Assembly (NCBI RefSeq): GCF_020480685.1
Contig: NZ_JAJAFU010000016.1
Coordinates: 1-57,404, forward strand
Reading direction: 5' to 3'
From: Deferrivibrio essentukiensis
GTDB lineage: Bacteria; Chrysiogenota; Deferribacteres; Deferribacterales; Deferrivibrionaceae
DNA length: 57,404 nucleotides
The position numbers and the translations under genes were made by a program. Numbering within the stretch: the stretch's first letter is position 1; each line of letters begins with the position of its first letter. This document shows, piece by piece, positions 1-8,509 of this stretch. Under the pieces are notes generated by a model, which did not search any database, was not told where the DNA came from, and saw only the letters and a list, made by a program, of their open reading frames with translations.

Positions 1-581
1 ACAATTAATAAATTAGACAAATTGACCGACCCTGTAACGTTATTTGTGTAAATCCCTATTTTGTTTTATGATATTAACTCTATATAAGCCTGTTAATCCC
101 TTCTTGAAAAGTAAATATTAAGTTACAGTTAAATTTTTGACATTTTTTTAATTTATCTTTGACAGTCAAATAAAGTAATTTAAATAATGAGCACTAAATA
201 TGCAATGCACCTCAATTTTTAGTAATCCTTTTTGCAGTTTGCTACTCTAATGTTCTCATATCTATTAGTATAAATAGAAACTGAATTATATGTTTATTCT
301 ACACATGGATAATCTGTTTGCTATTTTCTTTATTACAATTTCTTGGAGCTATTTATACTATTGCACTATAATTTGGCTTTATTTTCCAATTTAGTTCTTT
401 GTTGATATAAACATATACTTCAAATTTCATATTTATCTATGGTAATATTTTTAGAAGCATAATGGAGTCTTTGTTATAAATCTTCATATCTTTTTTAGTT
501 TAAGTAGAATTTTTGAAAAAAATATAATATGATTATACTAAGTTCGATTATAGAAAAAGTTAGATTTTAAGAGGACCCAAT
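1..581. other. AT-rich region without a recognised gene
   Basis: No convincing reading frame, RNA gene or hairpin terminator was seen here. The stretch is very AT-rich with many stops in every frame. A 19-nt segment at 548-566, just upstream of the first small gene, recurs as a perfect inverted copy at 3402-3420 in the flank of the CRISPR array; its meaning is unknown. Confidence 0.5.
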
Positions 582-800
582 ATGATAACATTAGAACCAT
601 ATTTTAAAGGTAAGTTAATATCATCAATACTAATTATTATTTCAGTTATTTATGGTGTAGCCTTTATGATCAAACCATTTGATAATGTTTTATTAAAAAT
701 TATCTTTTTTATAGCTAATTTTATTGTATATTCTTTTGCATTATCTAATGCAGCCATACGACTTAAACAAGCAATAGAATACTTTAAAATCAATAATTGA
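582..800 (+). CDS. Small two-helix membrane protein, unknown function
   Basis: A 72-residue protein of unknown function. It has two hydrophobic segments (roughly residues 12-31 and 37-56), so a small inner-membrane hairpin protein is likely, with a short charged C-terminal tail (RLKQAIEYFKINN). The ATG follows AGAGGACCCAAT, an acceptable ribosome binding site, which is the main support that it is real. It stands alone, facing the minus-strand pair at 898-2107. I recognise no family. It could still be a chance frame in AT-rich DNA, although two well-spaced membrane helices plus a binding site make this less likely. Confidence 0.45.
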   Translation: MITLEPYFKGKLISSILIIISVIYGVAFMIKPFDNVLLKIIFFIANFIVYSFALSNAAIRLKQAIEYFKINN

Positions 801-897
801 AAAAGAAATATTCAAATATTATGTTGATGAATAATCAATATAGAATTTAATGGTTTATTGATCAACAAGCTATTAATGGTATTAATTCTTTAAAAGC

Positions 898-1146
898 TTA
901 ATCAAACATTTTCTTTATATTTTTTTCATGATGTTTTAATAATTCATTGAGTTTTCTATTTTCCTCTTCTAGTTGATATATCCTGGAGTACAAATTAGAA
1001 ATTTCCGCTTCTTTCTCAGCTAATTGAGCTTCTAAATAATCGATTTTTTCTTTAGCCGATTTATATTTTTTGTAAGTATCACAACCATTGAACAAAAAAA
1101 GTGATAAAACAATTAATAGAGACAATAATAACTTTTTATGAACCAT
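898..1146 (-). CDS. Small coiled-coil lipoprotein
   Basis: An 82-residue predicted lipoprotein. The N terminus (MVHKKLLLSLLIVLSLFLFN) is a signal peptide ending in a lipobox-like FNGC, so cleavage and lipidation before the Cys is expected. The mature part is almost entirely heptad-like and rich in Glu, Lys and Leu, typical of a coiled coil. I chose the ATG at 1146 because GAGGAG lies 6-7 nt upstream; the longer frame from 1161 would translate that binding site. The start lies inside the end of the upstream membrane-protein gene, so the two are probably translationally coupled and may work together. The function is unknown; such proteins often act as spacers or partners at the envelope. Confidence 0.65.
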   Translation of the reverse strand: MVHKKLLLSLLIVLSLFLFNGCDTYKKYKSAKEKIDYLEAQLAEKEAEISNLYSRIYQLEEENRKLNELLKHHEKNIKKMFD

Positions 1147-2107
1147 TTTTACTCTCCTCAACTTTTATTTTATTTGACACTTTTTTATGAATTTTACTTA
1201 TTTGTACTAAGAATCCTACCAATTTAGAAAAAAGTTGCACTACAAATAAAGCTACTCTATGTAATCCTTTAACAATTAAAACTAAACCCATGGAAAAACT
1301 GAAATATTTTATAAAATCTAAAATAAAAATAACTACCACTAAGAAACTAGATCTTAGCTGCTCTCTTTCAAAAAAAGCATCTATTATTGTAAAGCTAATT
1401 GCTTGTTTGAAATAATCCAATAAAATAAAAATGTTGAACATTTTTCTTGATATGTTATTAGCTTCAGCTTTAGGTATAGCGTTTTTAAGAGCATGATCAG
1501 AAAAATTATTTAAATTAACATCATTAATAAAAAACAGATTATAATCATGGTAAGTATATATTACAGTTAATATTATATTTGTTATAAAAGTAAATAAAAA
1601 CACCTCTAATAGGGTGATAACATAATCGGCAAGTTGCCCAGCTAAATTATCATCAATCATCTTCGTTCTTCTTCTAAATCTATAAAGAATATTTATTACA
1701 GCAATAGAAATAGATGTAGAAAAGATAAAGAGTAAGGGGTTTTCCTTAATCATTAGTGCTGCAATACCATATGTTGTAATTGCTAAAACTATAGACGCAA
1801 AAATAGCTAATAAAACCACTAAAAATGATTTTTTATTGAAAAATCTATTTAAAAAGCTTCCTTCCCTAAAATATATACTTAGAAGCCTTCTTGAATTTGT
1901 ATATATCTGAACAAATTGATATAAAATTAGTAATGCTGTTATCAATATAAAACCAAAAGCTCCTATATCACTAAAATTTATAGACACATAACCAAAAAGA
2001 AGTAAAACTAAGAAAAATAAAATATATCCTAATACTCTTAAAATGCTTATCAATGGCTTAATTAATATATCGTAAAACTTAGGCAGTATTTTACCCTTTA
2101 TTGACAT
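1136..2107 (-). CDS. Polytopic inner-membrane protein, unknown function
   Basis: A 323-residue protein with about seven hydrophobic segments: near residues 20-43, 47-70, 94-120, 126-145, 168-192, 222-250 and 255-285. A basic patch (YRFRRRTKMIDD) lies near the middle and the C terminus is charged (KIHKKVSNKIKVEESKNGS). No catalytic or transport motif that I recognise is visible. It is first in a two-gene unit, and its 3' end overlaps the start of the coiled-coil lipoprotein gene by 11 nt, which suggests one transcript and perhaps one complex. No function is assigned. Confidence 0.65.
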   Translation of the reverse strand: MSIKGKILPKFYDILIKPLISILRVLGYILFFLVLLLFGYVSINFSDIGAFGFILITALLILYQFVQIYTNSRRLLSIYFREGSFLNRFFNKKSFLVVLLAIFASIVLAITTYGIAALMIKENPLLFIFSTSISIAVINILYRFRRRTKMIDDNLAGQLADYVITLLEVFLFTFITNIILTVIYTYHDYNLFFINDVNLNNFSDHALKNAIPKAEANNISRKMFNIFILLDYFKQAISFTIIDAFFEREQLRSSFLVVVIFILDFIKYFSFSMGLVLIVKGLHRVALFVVQLFSKLVGFLVQISKIHKKVSNKIKVEESKNGS

Positions 2108-2631
2108 AAATTACCTATAAAGAATCTAATCAGCATATAATAAATAGTTTTTAATCCATTAACATACTTTTTTAGTAAAAAACACATATTCAAATTCCTT
2201 TTCAATTTTAAATTTTTAGGCATAACATAGCCCACATATTAGTATCACAAAAAAAATTAAACACTCTTACATTCTATAACTAATATTCTTATGCACCATT
2301 GTTAATCCTAAGATAATTTTACCATGGTTTTTTAATCTGTCAATAAAACCATCTTTATCCCCAACGTTTAGATGTAATTATTTAACTATCAGGTTCTTAA
2401 AGGTCAAAATTAAGTGTTGAGTGATAAGCTCAATATTACAAAAATGTAAAACAAATAATTCATCATTCTACATTTCAAAATTTAACATTATTTATACAAA
2501 GTCCTGATGTTTCTATTCCAAGCTTGCTGGAAGTCAGGTCAGAAAATAGCGTTAAGTATTAAGTACTAAGTCTCTAAAACCTTTATAAAAAAATTCATAA
2601 TTCATAATCCATACTTCAACATTCAAAATTA
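2108..2631. other. Intergenic region with dispersed-repeat modules
   Basis: No gene was seen. Bases 2550-2630, read on the minus strand, carry modules also found at 15.3-15.5 kb and 26.9-27.1 kb (AAAGGTTTTAGAGACTTAGT then TACTTAATACTTAAC). Bases 2411-2428 carry one arm of an 18-bp inverted repeat whose other arm is at 3519-3536. Bases 2531-2541 hold an 11-nt match to the inside of the CRISPR repeat, a possible relic. Confidence 0.5.
2411..2428 (+). repeat. Left arm of an inverted repeat bracketing the CRISPR array
   Basis: The sequence TAAGTGTTGAGTGATAAG is a perfect reverse complement of 3519-3536. The two arms enclose the whole array and its presumed leader. The sequence resembles the TAAGTGTTAAGTATTAAG modules of the dispersed repeat family in this window, so it may be a repeat-family piece and not an insertion end. 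Confidence 0.6.
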
Positions 2632-3256
2632 AATCCCTTCAAGTCAGGTCAATGATTCCAATTCCCTTACTGAATTATACAAGTCAGCGGGCTATAAAGT
2701 GTCGTAATCCCTTCAAGTCAGGTCAATGATTCCAATCTGTTAGAATAAAAAATATAATTTATAGGAGGTTATTATGTCGTAATCCCTTCAAGTCAGGTCA
2801 ATGATTCCAATTAATGTTCAAGCTGGGATTGAAATGTTAAAGAGTAATGGGTCGTAATCCCTTCAAGTCAGGTCAATGATTCCAATAGTGTGATGCTCCC
2901 GATGAAGTATGGACTTTGAAGGAGGTGTCGTAATCCCTTCAAGTCAGGTCAATGATTCCAATTAAATAGAATGGAGGTAGTTATGGTAGTTATTAATTTG
3001 TCGTAATCCCTTCAAGTCAGGTCAATGATTCCAATCCCTCAGATGGAGAAACTCTGTGGTAAAATAGTAACCAGTCGTAATCCCTTCAAGTCAGGTCAAT
3101 GATTCCAATAAGATTACCGGGACTGGGAGCCCGGTAAAGATGCAAAGTCGTAATCCCTTCAAGTCAGGTCAATGATTCCAATGAGCCCGGTAAAGATGCA
3201 AACGGCGGTTGCTACGCCAAGTCGTAATCCCTTCAAGTCAGGTCAATGATTCCAAT
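2632..3256 (-). CRISPR. CRISPR array 1: nine 36-nt repeats, eight spacers
   Basis: The plus-strand repeat starts GTCGTAATCCCTTCAAG and ends GGTCAATGATTCCAAT. Copies lie at 2632-2662 (lacking the first five bases), 2701-2736, 2776-2811, 2851-2886, 2927-2962, 3000-3035, 3074-3109, 3147-3182 and 3221-3256. All full copies are identical. Spacers are 37-40 nt. The truncated repeat at 2632 looks like the old, distal end, so the leader should lie at the high-coordinate side with transcription leftwards on the minus strand; in that sense the repeat ends AAGGGATTACGAC. The spacers at 3110-3146 and 3183-3220 share 20 nt. No cas gene is in the window, so the effector acts in trans or the array is an orphan. 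The subtype cannot be fixed from the repeat alone. Confidence 0.97.
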
Positions 3257-3518
3257 AGCACCCCTTTTTAATACCATATTTTCAGATACTTGCAAGGCTA
3301 AATTTAAAGAAGGGGGGGTATCAATTTTTCTACTTTGTAAATTTTGATACCCTATTTTATAACCTATTGATAAATAAGAACTAAAAAATTCGTGTTCTAT
3401 TAATCTAACTTTTTCTATAACTTACTGATACTTAACAACAACCATTAAAAATTGCAAAAATCCAAAATCAACTTGAATTTTTGAAATTTTAATAAAACAA
3501 TCTCTGCAATATGTTTTA
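3257..3518 (-). promoter_or_regulatory. Presumed CRISPR leader, array 1
   Basis: An AT-rich, gene-free stretch abutting the last intact repeat, on the side opposite the degenerate one. It contains homopurine and homopyrimidine runs (GAAGGGGGGG near 3308). The leader assignment is inferred from repeat decay polarity and not from a known motif. It includes an inverted copy (3402-3420) of the sequence at 548-566. Confidence 0.4.
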
Positions 3519-3536
3519 CTTATCACTCAACACTTA
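3519..3536 (-). repeat. Right arm of the inverted repeat bracketing the CRISPR array
   Basis: The sequence CTTATCACTCAACACTTA is the exact reverse complement of 2411-2428. It lies between the presumed leader and the 3' end of sbcC. Confidence 0.6.
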
Positions 3537-3621
3537 TTCAGTTTTCAAACAGCAAAATTTATCATGAAAATTATAACATACTCGTTACCCAATTTTCTAC
3601 ACAATTTATGTTTTTTTATAA

Positions 3622-6600
3622 TTACACAGCTCCTAATTTACTGCATCCAGGCCCAGATATCTTGCTTCTGCCACCAGTTAAAGGTGTTACTTGAATCTGT
3701 GTACTAATTCGCTCTTTTAATGCCTGCACATGTGAAATGACACCTATTATTTTGCCTTCTTGCTGCAAACCGGCAAGAGTCTCAAGAGCAATATCAAGAG
3801 CTTCTTCATCTAAAGCACCAAAACCCTCATCTAAAAATAAAGAATCTACTCTGACATTTTTACTGGCCATATTTGAAAGTCCAAGTGCTAAGGCAAGACT
3901 GACTATAAAACTTTCTCCACCTGACAGATTTTTTGTGGAGCGAATCTCCCCTGCCTGATAATTATCAACTACATTTAGCTCTAAAGGTTGCGCATCATTT
4001 CGAGTTAATAAATATCGGTCAGTCATTTTTTGCAATTGCTTATTGGCATGGGTAATCATAATCTCAAAGGTCAAACCCTGTGCAAAATTACGATACTTTT
4101 TACCATCTGCAGAGCCAATTAGTAGATGTAAATTTTCCCAACGAATACATTCTTTTTTCTGAGCATCTATAGCTGCCTGTTTTTCCTTCACACGGATTTT
4201 TGCAGCTTTATTTTCATTTAATTGATGTTTTATAGCGGCAATAATATTCCGTATCTCTTTTAAAGATTCTTCTTGCTCTTTAAATTGTAGCTCAAGTTCT
4301 TCCAAAGGCTTATCAGTAATTTTTCGTTTAATTTCTTGAGAAAGTCTATCTTGCCTGTCTTTTTGTTTTGTCTTTATTTCCGTTTGACGTTCATTTAGCT
4401 CTTTTGCTTTAGCAGATAATTCATCCCTAACTTCATATGGCAGCATAGCTGCTAATAGTTCTTCCTCATTTAAAAATCCCTCAGATTTAATTGCCTCAAA
4501 AAATTCTGTTTCAAGCTTTCCTAATTCAGGCTCTCGTTGCGCAATATTTTTCTTAAGAGAATCTATGTGAGATTTTGTAGTGTTTAATTTTTGTAAGAGA
4601 GTACTATACTCCTCTCTCATCTGTTTTTCTGTGCTTTCCGCATCTGCAATAGCTTTATTTAAAAACTGCTCTTCATCATCAGGATTTTTATCGCCATAAA
4701 GACTATTACGCTCTTCTCTAATAGAAGTAAGGTCTTTTTTTAATGCTTCCAGACGTCCAAGTTTTTCGCTCAACTCTTCATTTTGAGTTTTTATAACAGC
4801 ATCAAGCTGCTTTATTTCACTATCAATATTGGAAATTTGCTTTTCTATGTCTGTTTTTTTATTGACCTGAGTTTGCCACTCGCTAAGACGTTTTTTGAGG
4901 TTTTTTATCAAAGAAGAGATGTCAGCATCATTAATATCAGCAATACCAAGGGGCTGTAATTTACTAACGATATCTTGTCTTCGTTTATCAAAATCTGCTC
5001 TGAGTTTTAATAATTCTTCTTGTGCTATTTTAAATGTTTTTTCTGCGACGTTCTTTTCATTAACGGCTGATAATTCAAGTTTTTCAGCTTCTGTCATATT
5101 TTGGCGTGCAATACTCTCAGCCTCTTCAAGCTTTTTTATAGAAGTTTCAAGAGCCTCAGCTTTTTCAATCAGAATATCTAATTCTTGAATCTTCTTTTCT
5201 GTTTCATCAGGGACAGGAATATTGCCTTTTGCAAAGGGATGTTCTGTGGCACCACAAAGAGGACATGGCTTACCATCTTCCAGTTTCAAACGGTAACTTT
5301 CCAATTCTTCAATTTTTTTCAAATATGCTACTTCCCTAAGAAGAGCTTCTTTCTCAGCACGATACTCTCTCAATAACCTACCATCCAATAATTTGTTCAA
5401 CGCATCTCTCTTTTGCTTAAGCTGATTTTGGGCGTTTTCTAATTCTTTCTTACAAGTATTGGATTTTTTCTGACAATCGACAAATGATTTTGTTGCTACT
5501 TCAAAAACATTTTTAGCCGTTTTTTTATCTTTCTCTTTTATAGCTATTTCATTTTGTTTGGATAACAGGCCTTTCAGTTGCTCTTCTACACCGGCAAACC
5601 CACCTATCAACCATTCGTCATGTGCATGTTCTTTAAGGTAATTGTCTACAATGTCCAGTTCCTTATGAGCCTTAGACTTTTCTTCCTGTAATTTAATAAG
5701 TTTTTTTCTCGCTGTATCAATACTGTTAGCAGTCTTTTTACATCCTTTATCTTCTTCCAATACAGCTTTATTCAGGTCAGTAATTTTCTGGTCAAGGATA
5801 CGAACTTTCTGTAATATAGGTAAGGTAGCCTTAAGATTTTCCCTCGCTTTTGCAGTTTTTTGTTCTGCCAATTGCAATACTTCTGCCTGTTTTTTGGTAG
5901 AGACTTCCAGCTCAGGTAGAGAAAGTTCTTCATTTTTCAATGCTGTTTTGTCATTTTCCTGCTGTTTGCGAGTAGCTGTTAGAGTTGCATATTTACCGTC
6001 AAATTTAGCAGCTTTTAAAGCTCTATCCAATCTTTCATTGTCCGGTTTAAATGCCTCAATACCTGCCTGCAGTTTACTTGCTTCTTCTGCTAAAATTGAA
6101 ATTTCTTTTTTCAGCCCATTAATGTTAGTAAGCCAGGTTATAGCTTTCCCGGTATCAGCATATTTACTTACAAGCTCAGTTTCTTCCTTTTGTCTTTTTT
6201 CAAGAGTTTGTCGGATTTCCTCTTCCTCTTCCGGTTCAAGAATCTTAATTCCTGCTGTTTCAGCCTGAAGTAAGTTTAGCTTTTCCCTTTCTTCTTTCTG
6301 ACGTTCATGGACAAGGATAGATATACGACTATAAATCTCTGTACCTGTTATCTGTTCTAAAATAGGTGCACGCTCATCCGGTGCCGCTTGTAGGAATGCA
6401 GCAAATCCTCCCTGAGCAAGTAACATTGAACGAGTAAATTGGTAAAAGTCCATACCTGTAACTGATTCTATCTGTTCGGCTACATTTTTAATCTTTGATT
6501 CAACGACTTTGCCTGTGTCTGCATCTACAATTTCATGTTTCGGAGCCTGAAGTTCACCATCAGGTTTTTTGTACCCACGGTGTTGGCTCCAGTGACAACG

Positions 6601-6876
6601 GTATCGGCCAGCTTGAGTTTCAAAAGTCACTTCGGCAAAGCATTCGCCTGTCAGACGAGACATAATTTCATTGCTACTTTTAGTGATTTTGTTTAATCGA
6701 GGAGTCCGCCCATAAAGTGCAAGGCATATAGCATCAAGGATAGTAGTCTTACCTGCACCAGTAGGCCCGGTAATTGCAAAAATACCATCAGAAGTATAAG
6801 AAGGATGTGTCAAATCTATTTTCCATTCACCTACTAATGAGTTTAAATTTTTAAATCTTATCTGCTGTATTATCAT
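3622..6876 (-). CDS. sbcC: Exonuclease SbcC, ATPase subunit
   Basis: This is the large, SMC/Rad50-like subunit of the SbcCD nuclease, which cuts DNA hairpins and protein-blocked ends during replication and repair in the cytoplasm. The N terminus has the Walker A motif GPTGAGKT at residues 37-44. A long coiled coil is broken near residue 538 by the zinc hook CPLC, through which two molecules dimerise. The C terminus has the ABC signature LSGGES (about 985) and Walker B LFLDEGFG (about 1015). The length, 1084 residues, is normal for the family. It lies 11 nt downstream of sbcD and must be co-transcribed with it. The frame is intact. SbcCD is often found beside repeat-rich DNA, but this closeness to the CRISPR array may be chance. 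Confidence 0.96.
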   Translation of the reverse strand: MIIQQIRFKNLNSLVGEWKIDLTHPSYTSDGIFAITGPTGAGKTTILDAICLALYGRTPRLNKITKSSNEIMSRLTGECFAEVTFETQAGRYRCHWSQHRGYKKPDGELQAPKHEIVDADTGKVVESKIKNVAEQIESVTGMDFYQFTRSMLLAQGGFAAFLQAAPDERAPILEQITGTEIYSRISILVHERQKEEREKLNLLQAETAGIKILEPEEEEEIRQTLEKRQKEETELVSKYADTGKAITWLTNINGLKKEISILAEEASKLQAGIEAFKPDNERLDRALKAAKFDGKYATLTATRKQQENDKTALKNEELSLPELEVSTKKQAEVLQLAEQKTAKARENLKATLPILQKVRILDQKITDLNKAVLEEDKGCKKTANSIDTARKKLIKLQEEKSKAHKELDIVDNYLKEHAHDEWLIGGFAGVEEQLKGLLSKQNEIAIKEKDKKTAKNVFEVATKSFVDCQKKSNTCKKELENAQNQLKQKRDALNKLLDGRLLREYRAEKEALLREVAYLKKIEELESYRLKLEDGKPCPLCGATEHPFAKGNIPVPDETEKKIQELDILIEKAEALETSIKKLEEAESIARQNMTEAEKLELSAVNEKNVAEKTFKIAQEELLKLRADFDKRRQDIVSKLQPLGIADINDADISSLIKNLKKRLSEWQTQVNKKTDIEKQISNIDSEIKQLDAVIKTQNEELSEKLGRLEALKKDLTSIREERNSLYGDKNPDDEEQFLNKAIADAESTEKQMREEYSTLLQKLNTTKSHIDSLKKNIAQREPELGKLETEFFEAIKSEGFLNEEELLAAMLPYEVRDELSAKAKELNERQTEIKTKQKDRQDRLSQEIKRKITDKPLEELELQFKEQEESLKEIRNIIAAIKHQLNENKAAKIRVKEKQAAIDAQKKECIRWENLHLLIGSADGKKYRNFAQGLTFEIMITHANKQLQKMTDRYLLTRNDAQPLELNVVDNYQAGEIRSTKNLSGGESFIVSLALALGLSNMASKNVRVDSLFLDEGFGALDEEALDIALETLAGLQQEGKIIGVISHVQALKERISTQIQVTPLTGGRSKISGPGCSKLGAV

Positions 6877-6887
6877 TGATAATCTCC

Positions 6888-8117
6888 TTATTCTGCTTGA
6901 ACGTCATCTTCGTAGAGAGATAATAGTATTTCTTGATAAGCATTAGTTAGCTCAGGTCGCTGTTCTTCAGGTATATTATGGGCATCAAGGCAGCGCTGGA
7001 AAACTTCATATACGTTCAACTCTTCAAGGGTTTCTTCTTCATTCATTTGTCTCAGCATTCTATCGGCAATTTTATTATTTTTTATTCTGAGAATTTCTAT
7101 TTCAGTATCAGAAATAAAAGATTCCATTCGCTCCCGCAGGTCAGAAATAACCTCATCACCCTCATAAATCACCTCTAACCAGGCATTAGAGTTAATTGCT
7201 GACAACTCAAGTATTCGTTCTTTAATTTCTTTCCAATCTCCCCTCACCTGCTCAAGCTTTTGAAAAACAGGCACTTTTATAAGTTTTACAGATGCATCTG
7301 TGGTTGTAAATTCTACCTGGCAAATACTTTTCTGCTGCTTTGACTCTCCAAAGCCCATTGGAAGAGGAGAACCGCTATATCTCATAAATTCATTATTATT
7401 AACCTTTTGTGGGACATGGAGATGTCCAAGAGCAAGATAGTTAAAACAAGATGGAAAAATTTCAGCTTTAACATGTGCAAGAGAGCCAATATAAAGCTCT
7501 CGCACTCCATCACCATCAACGGTTTGCCCGCCTGCAGTAAACAAATGTCCCATGCCAATAATTGGAATATTTGCACCAATTTCCTTACGTCTCTGCTCTG
7601 CTAAGTCAGCAACTGCTGCGTAATGATTACGAATACCTTCAATTAATTTCCGCTCTTTATCCTCTATACTTTCTCCTGCTTCAGCTACCCTAATATCTCT
7701 GTCACGGAGATAAGGTACGGCACAAACAATTAATTCAGGATTATTTTGATCATCTTTGAGCACTAATACTTGTTCCTCTAATGATTCTGTAGTGCTCCCT
7801 ATTACATAAATATTAAGTGCTTTGAGTAGTTCCTTTGGGGCATTAAGAAATGATGGCGAATCATGATTACCAGCGACAATAACAACATGTCTGCAAGATG
7901 AGGCAACTACCCGACATAAAAATCGATAATACAACTCCTGTGCGCGGTTACTTGGAGTACTGGTATCAAAAACATCCCCTGCCACAAGTAACACATCTAT
8001 TTTATTTTGCTGAATCACATCAGATAACCAATTCAAAAAAGCCTCAAACTCTTCATATCTTTTTTTACCATAAAGAGTGCGGCCTATGTGCCAATCAGAT
8101 GTATGAAGGATTCTCAT
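6888..8117 (-). CDS. sbcD: Exonuclease SbcD, nuclease subunit
   Basis: This is the Mre11-like metallophosphoesterase subunit that supplies the nuclease active site of SbcCD. Metal-binding motifs are in the expected order: DWHIG (residues 8-12), GDVFD (47-51), GNHD (83-86), MGHLF (about 189) and GHLHVPQ (about 229). The C-terminal third carries the capping and SbcC-binding region. The length, 409 residues, is standard. It is the first gene of the sbcDC unit, with sbcC following after 11 nt. The upstream 390 bp are gene-free and should hold the promoter. Confidence 0.96.
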   Translation of the reverse strand: MRILHTSDWHIGRTLYGKKRYEEFEAFLNWLSDVIQQNKIDVLLVAGDVFDTSTPSNRAQELYYRFLCRVVASSCRHVVIVAGNHDSPSFLNAPKELLKALNIYVIGSTTESLEEQVLVLKDDQNNPELIVCAVPYLRDRDIRVAEAGESIEDKERKLIEGIRNHYAAVADLAEQRRKEIGANIPIIGMGHLFTAGGQTVDGDGVRELYIGSLAHVKAEIFPSCFNYLALGHLHVPQKVNNNEFMRYSGSPLPMGFGESKQQKSICQVEFTTTDASVKLIKVPVFQKLEQVRGDWKEIKERILELSAINSNAWLEVIYEGDEVISDLRERMESFISDTEIEILRIKNNKIADRMLRQMNEEETLEELNVYEVFQRCLDAHNIPEEQRPELTNAYQEILLSLYEDDVQAE

Positions 8118-8509
8118 ATTATAAAATCTCCTTTTTTGACGATATTATATCATTAAAAGTCAAATTTTTATGAATTTGTTAACCTAATTATACCTTACTT
8201 CTTTTCAATTTCATTAAAAATTCTTTTATTTTTTTGTCTACTTTTACGGACAATTAATACATCATGTTTCTGACATTATTTTATATTAAACATATACTTA
8301 TTAAATTTAGGATAACTCCCTCCCGCCAATTATCGTGAAAATTTACAATATTCTAAATGATGGTTTATAGTGTTAATGACAATACGAAATTGGAGCCTTA
8401 CCCTATCTCAATCATATATATTTTTTGAGGGAAGGTTCGGCAAATATTTAAACATGTATTAAAGTATTCAAAGGTAACTAAAATGACACGAAATTATGAA
8501 TACTACTTT
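8118..8509. other. Intergenic region, nothing recognised
   Basis: These 392 bases between the sbcD start and the 3' end of the next minus-strand gene show no supportable frame, RNA or terminator. The sbcD promoter presumably lies in the first 100 bases. Confidence 0.5.

Noticed and set aside
2411-3536. An insertion sequence carrying the CRISPR array
   Set aside because: Inverted arms are present, but there is no transposase gene and no evident target-site duplication beside the arms, so I report only the inverted repeat.
3257-3621. Remains of cas genes beside array 1
   Set aside because: All frames are short and AT-rich and show no Cas1, Cas2 or effector motifs.
6978-8173. Plus-strand frames opposite sbcD and similar frames opposite many other genes
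   Set aside because: They lie wholly or mostly opposite strongly supported genes, have no binding sites and no coding features of their own.
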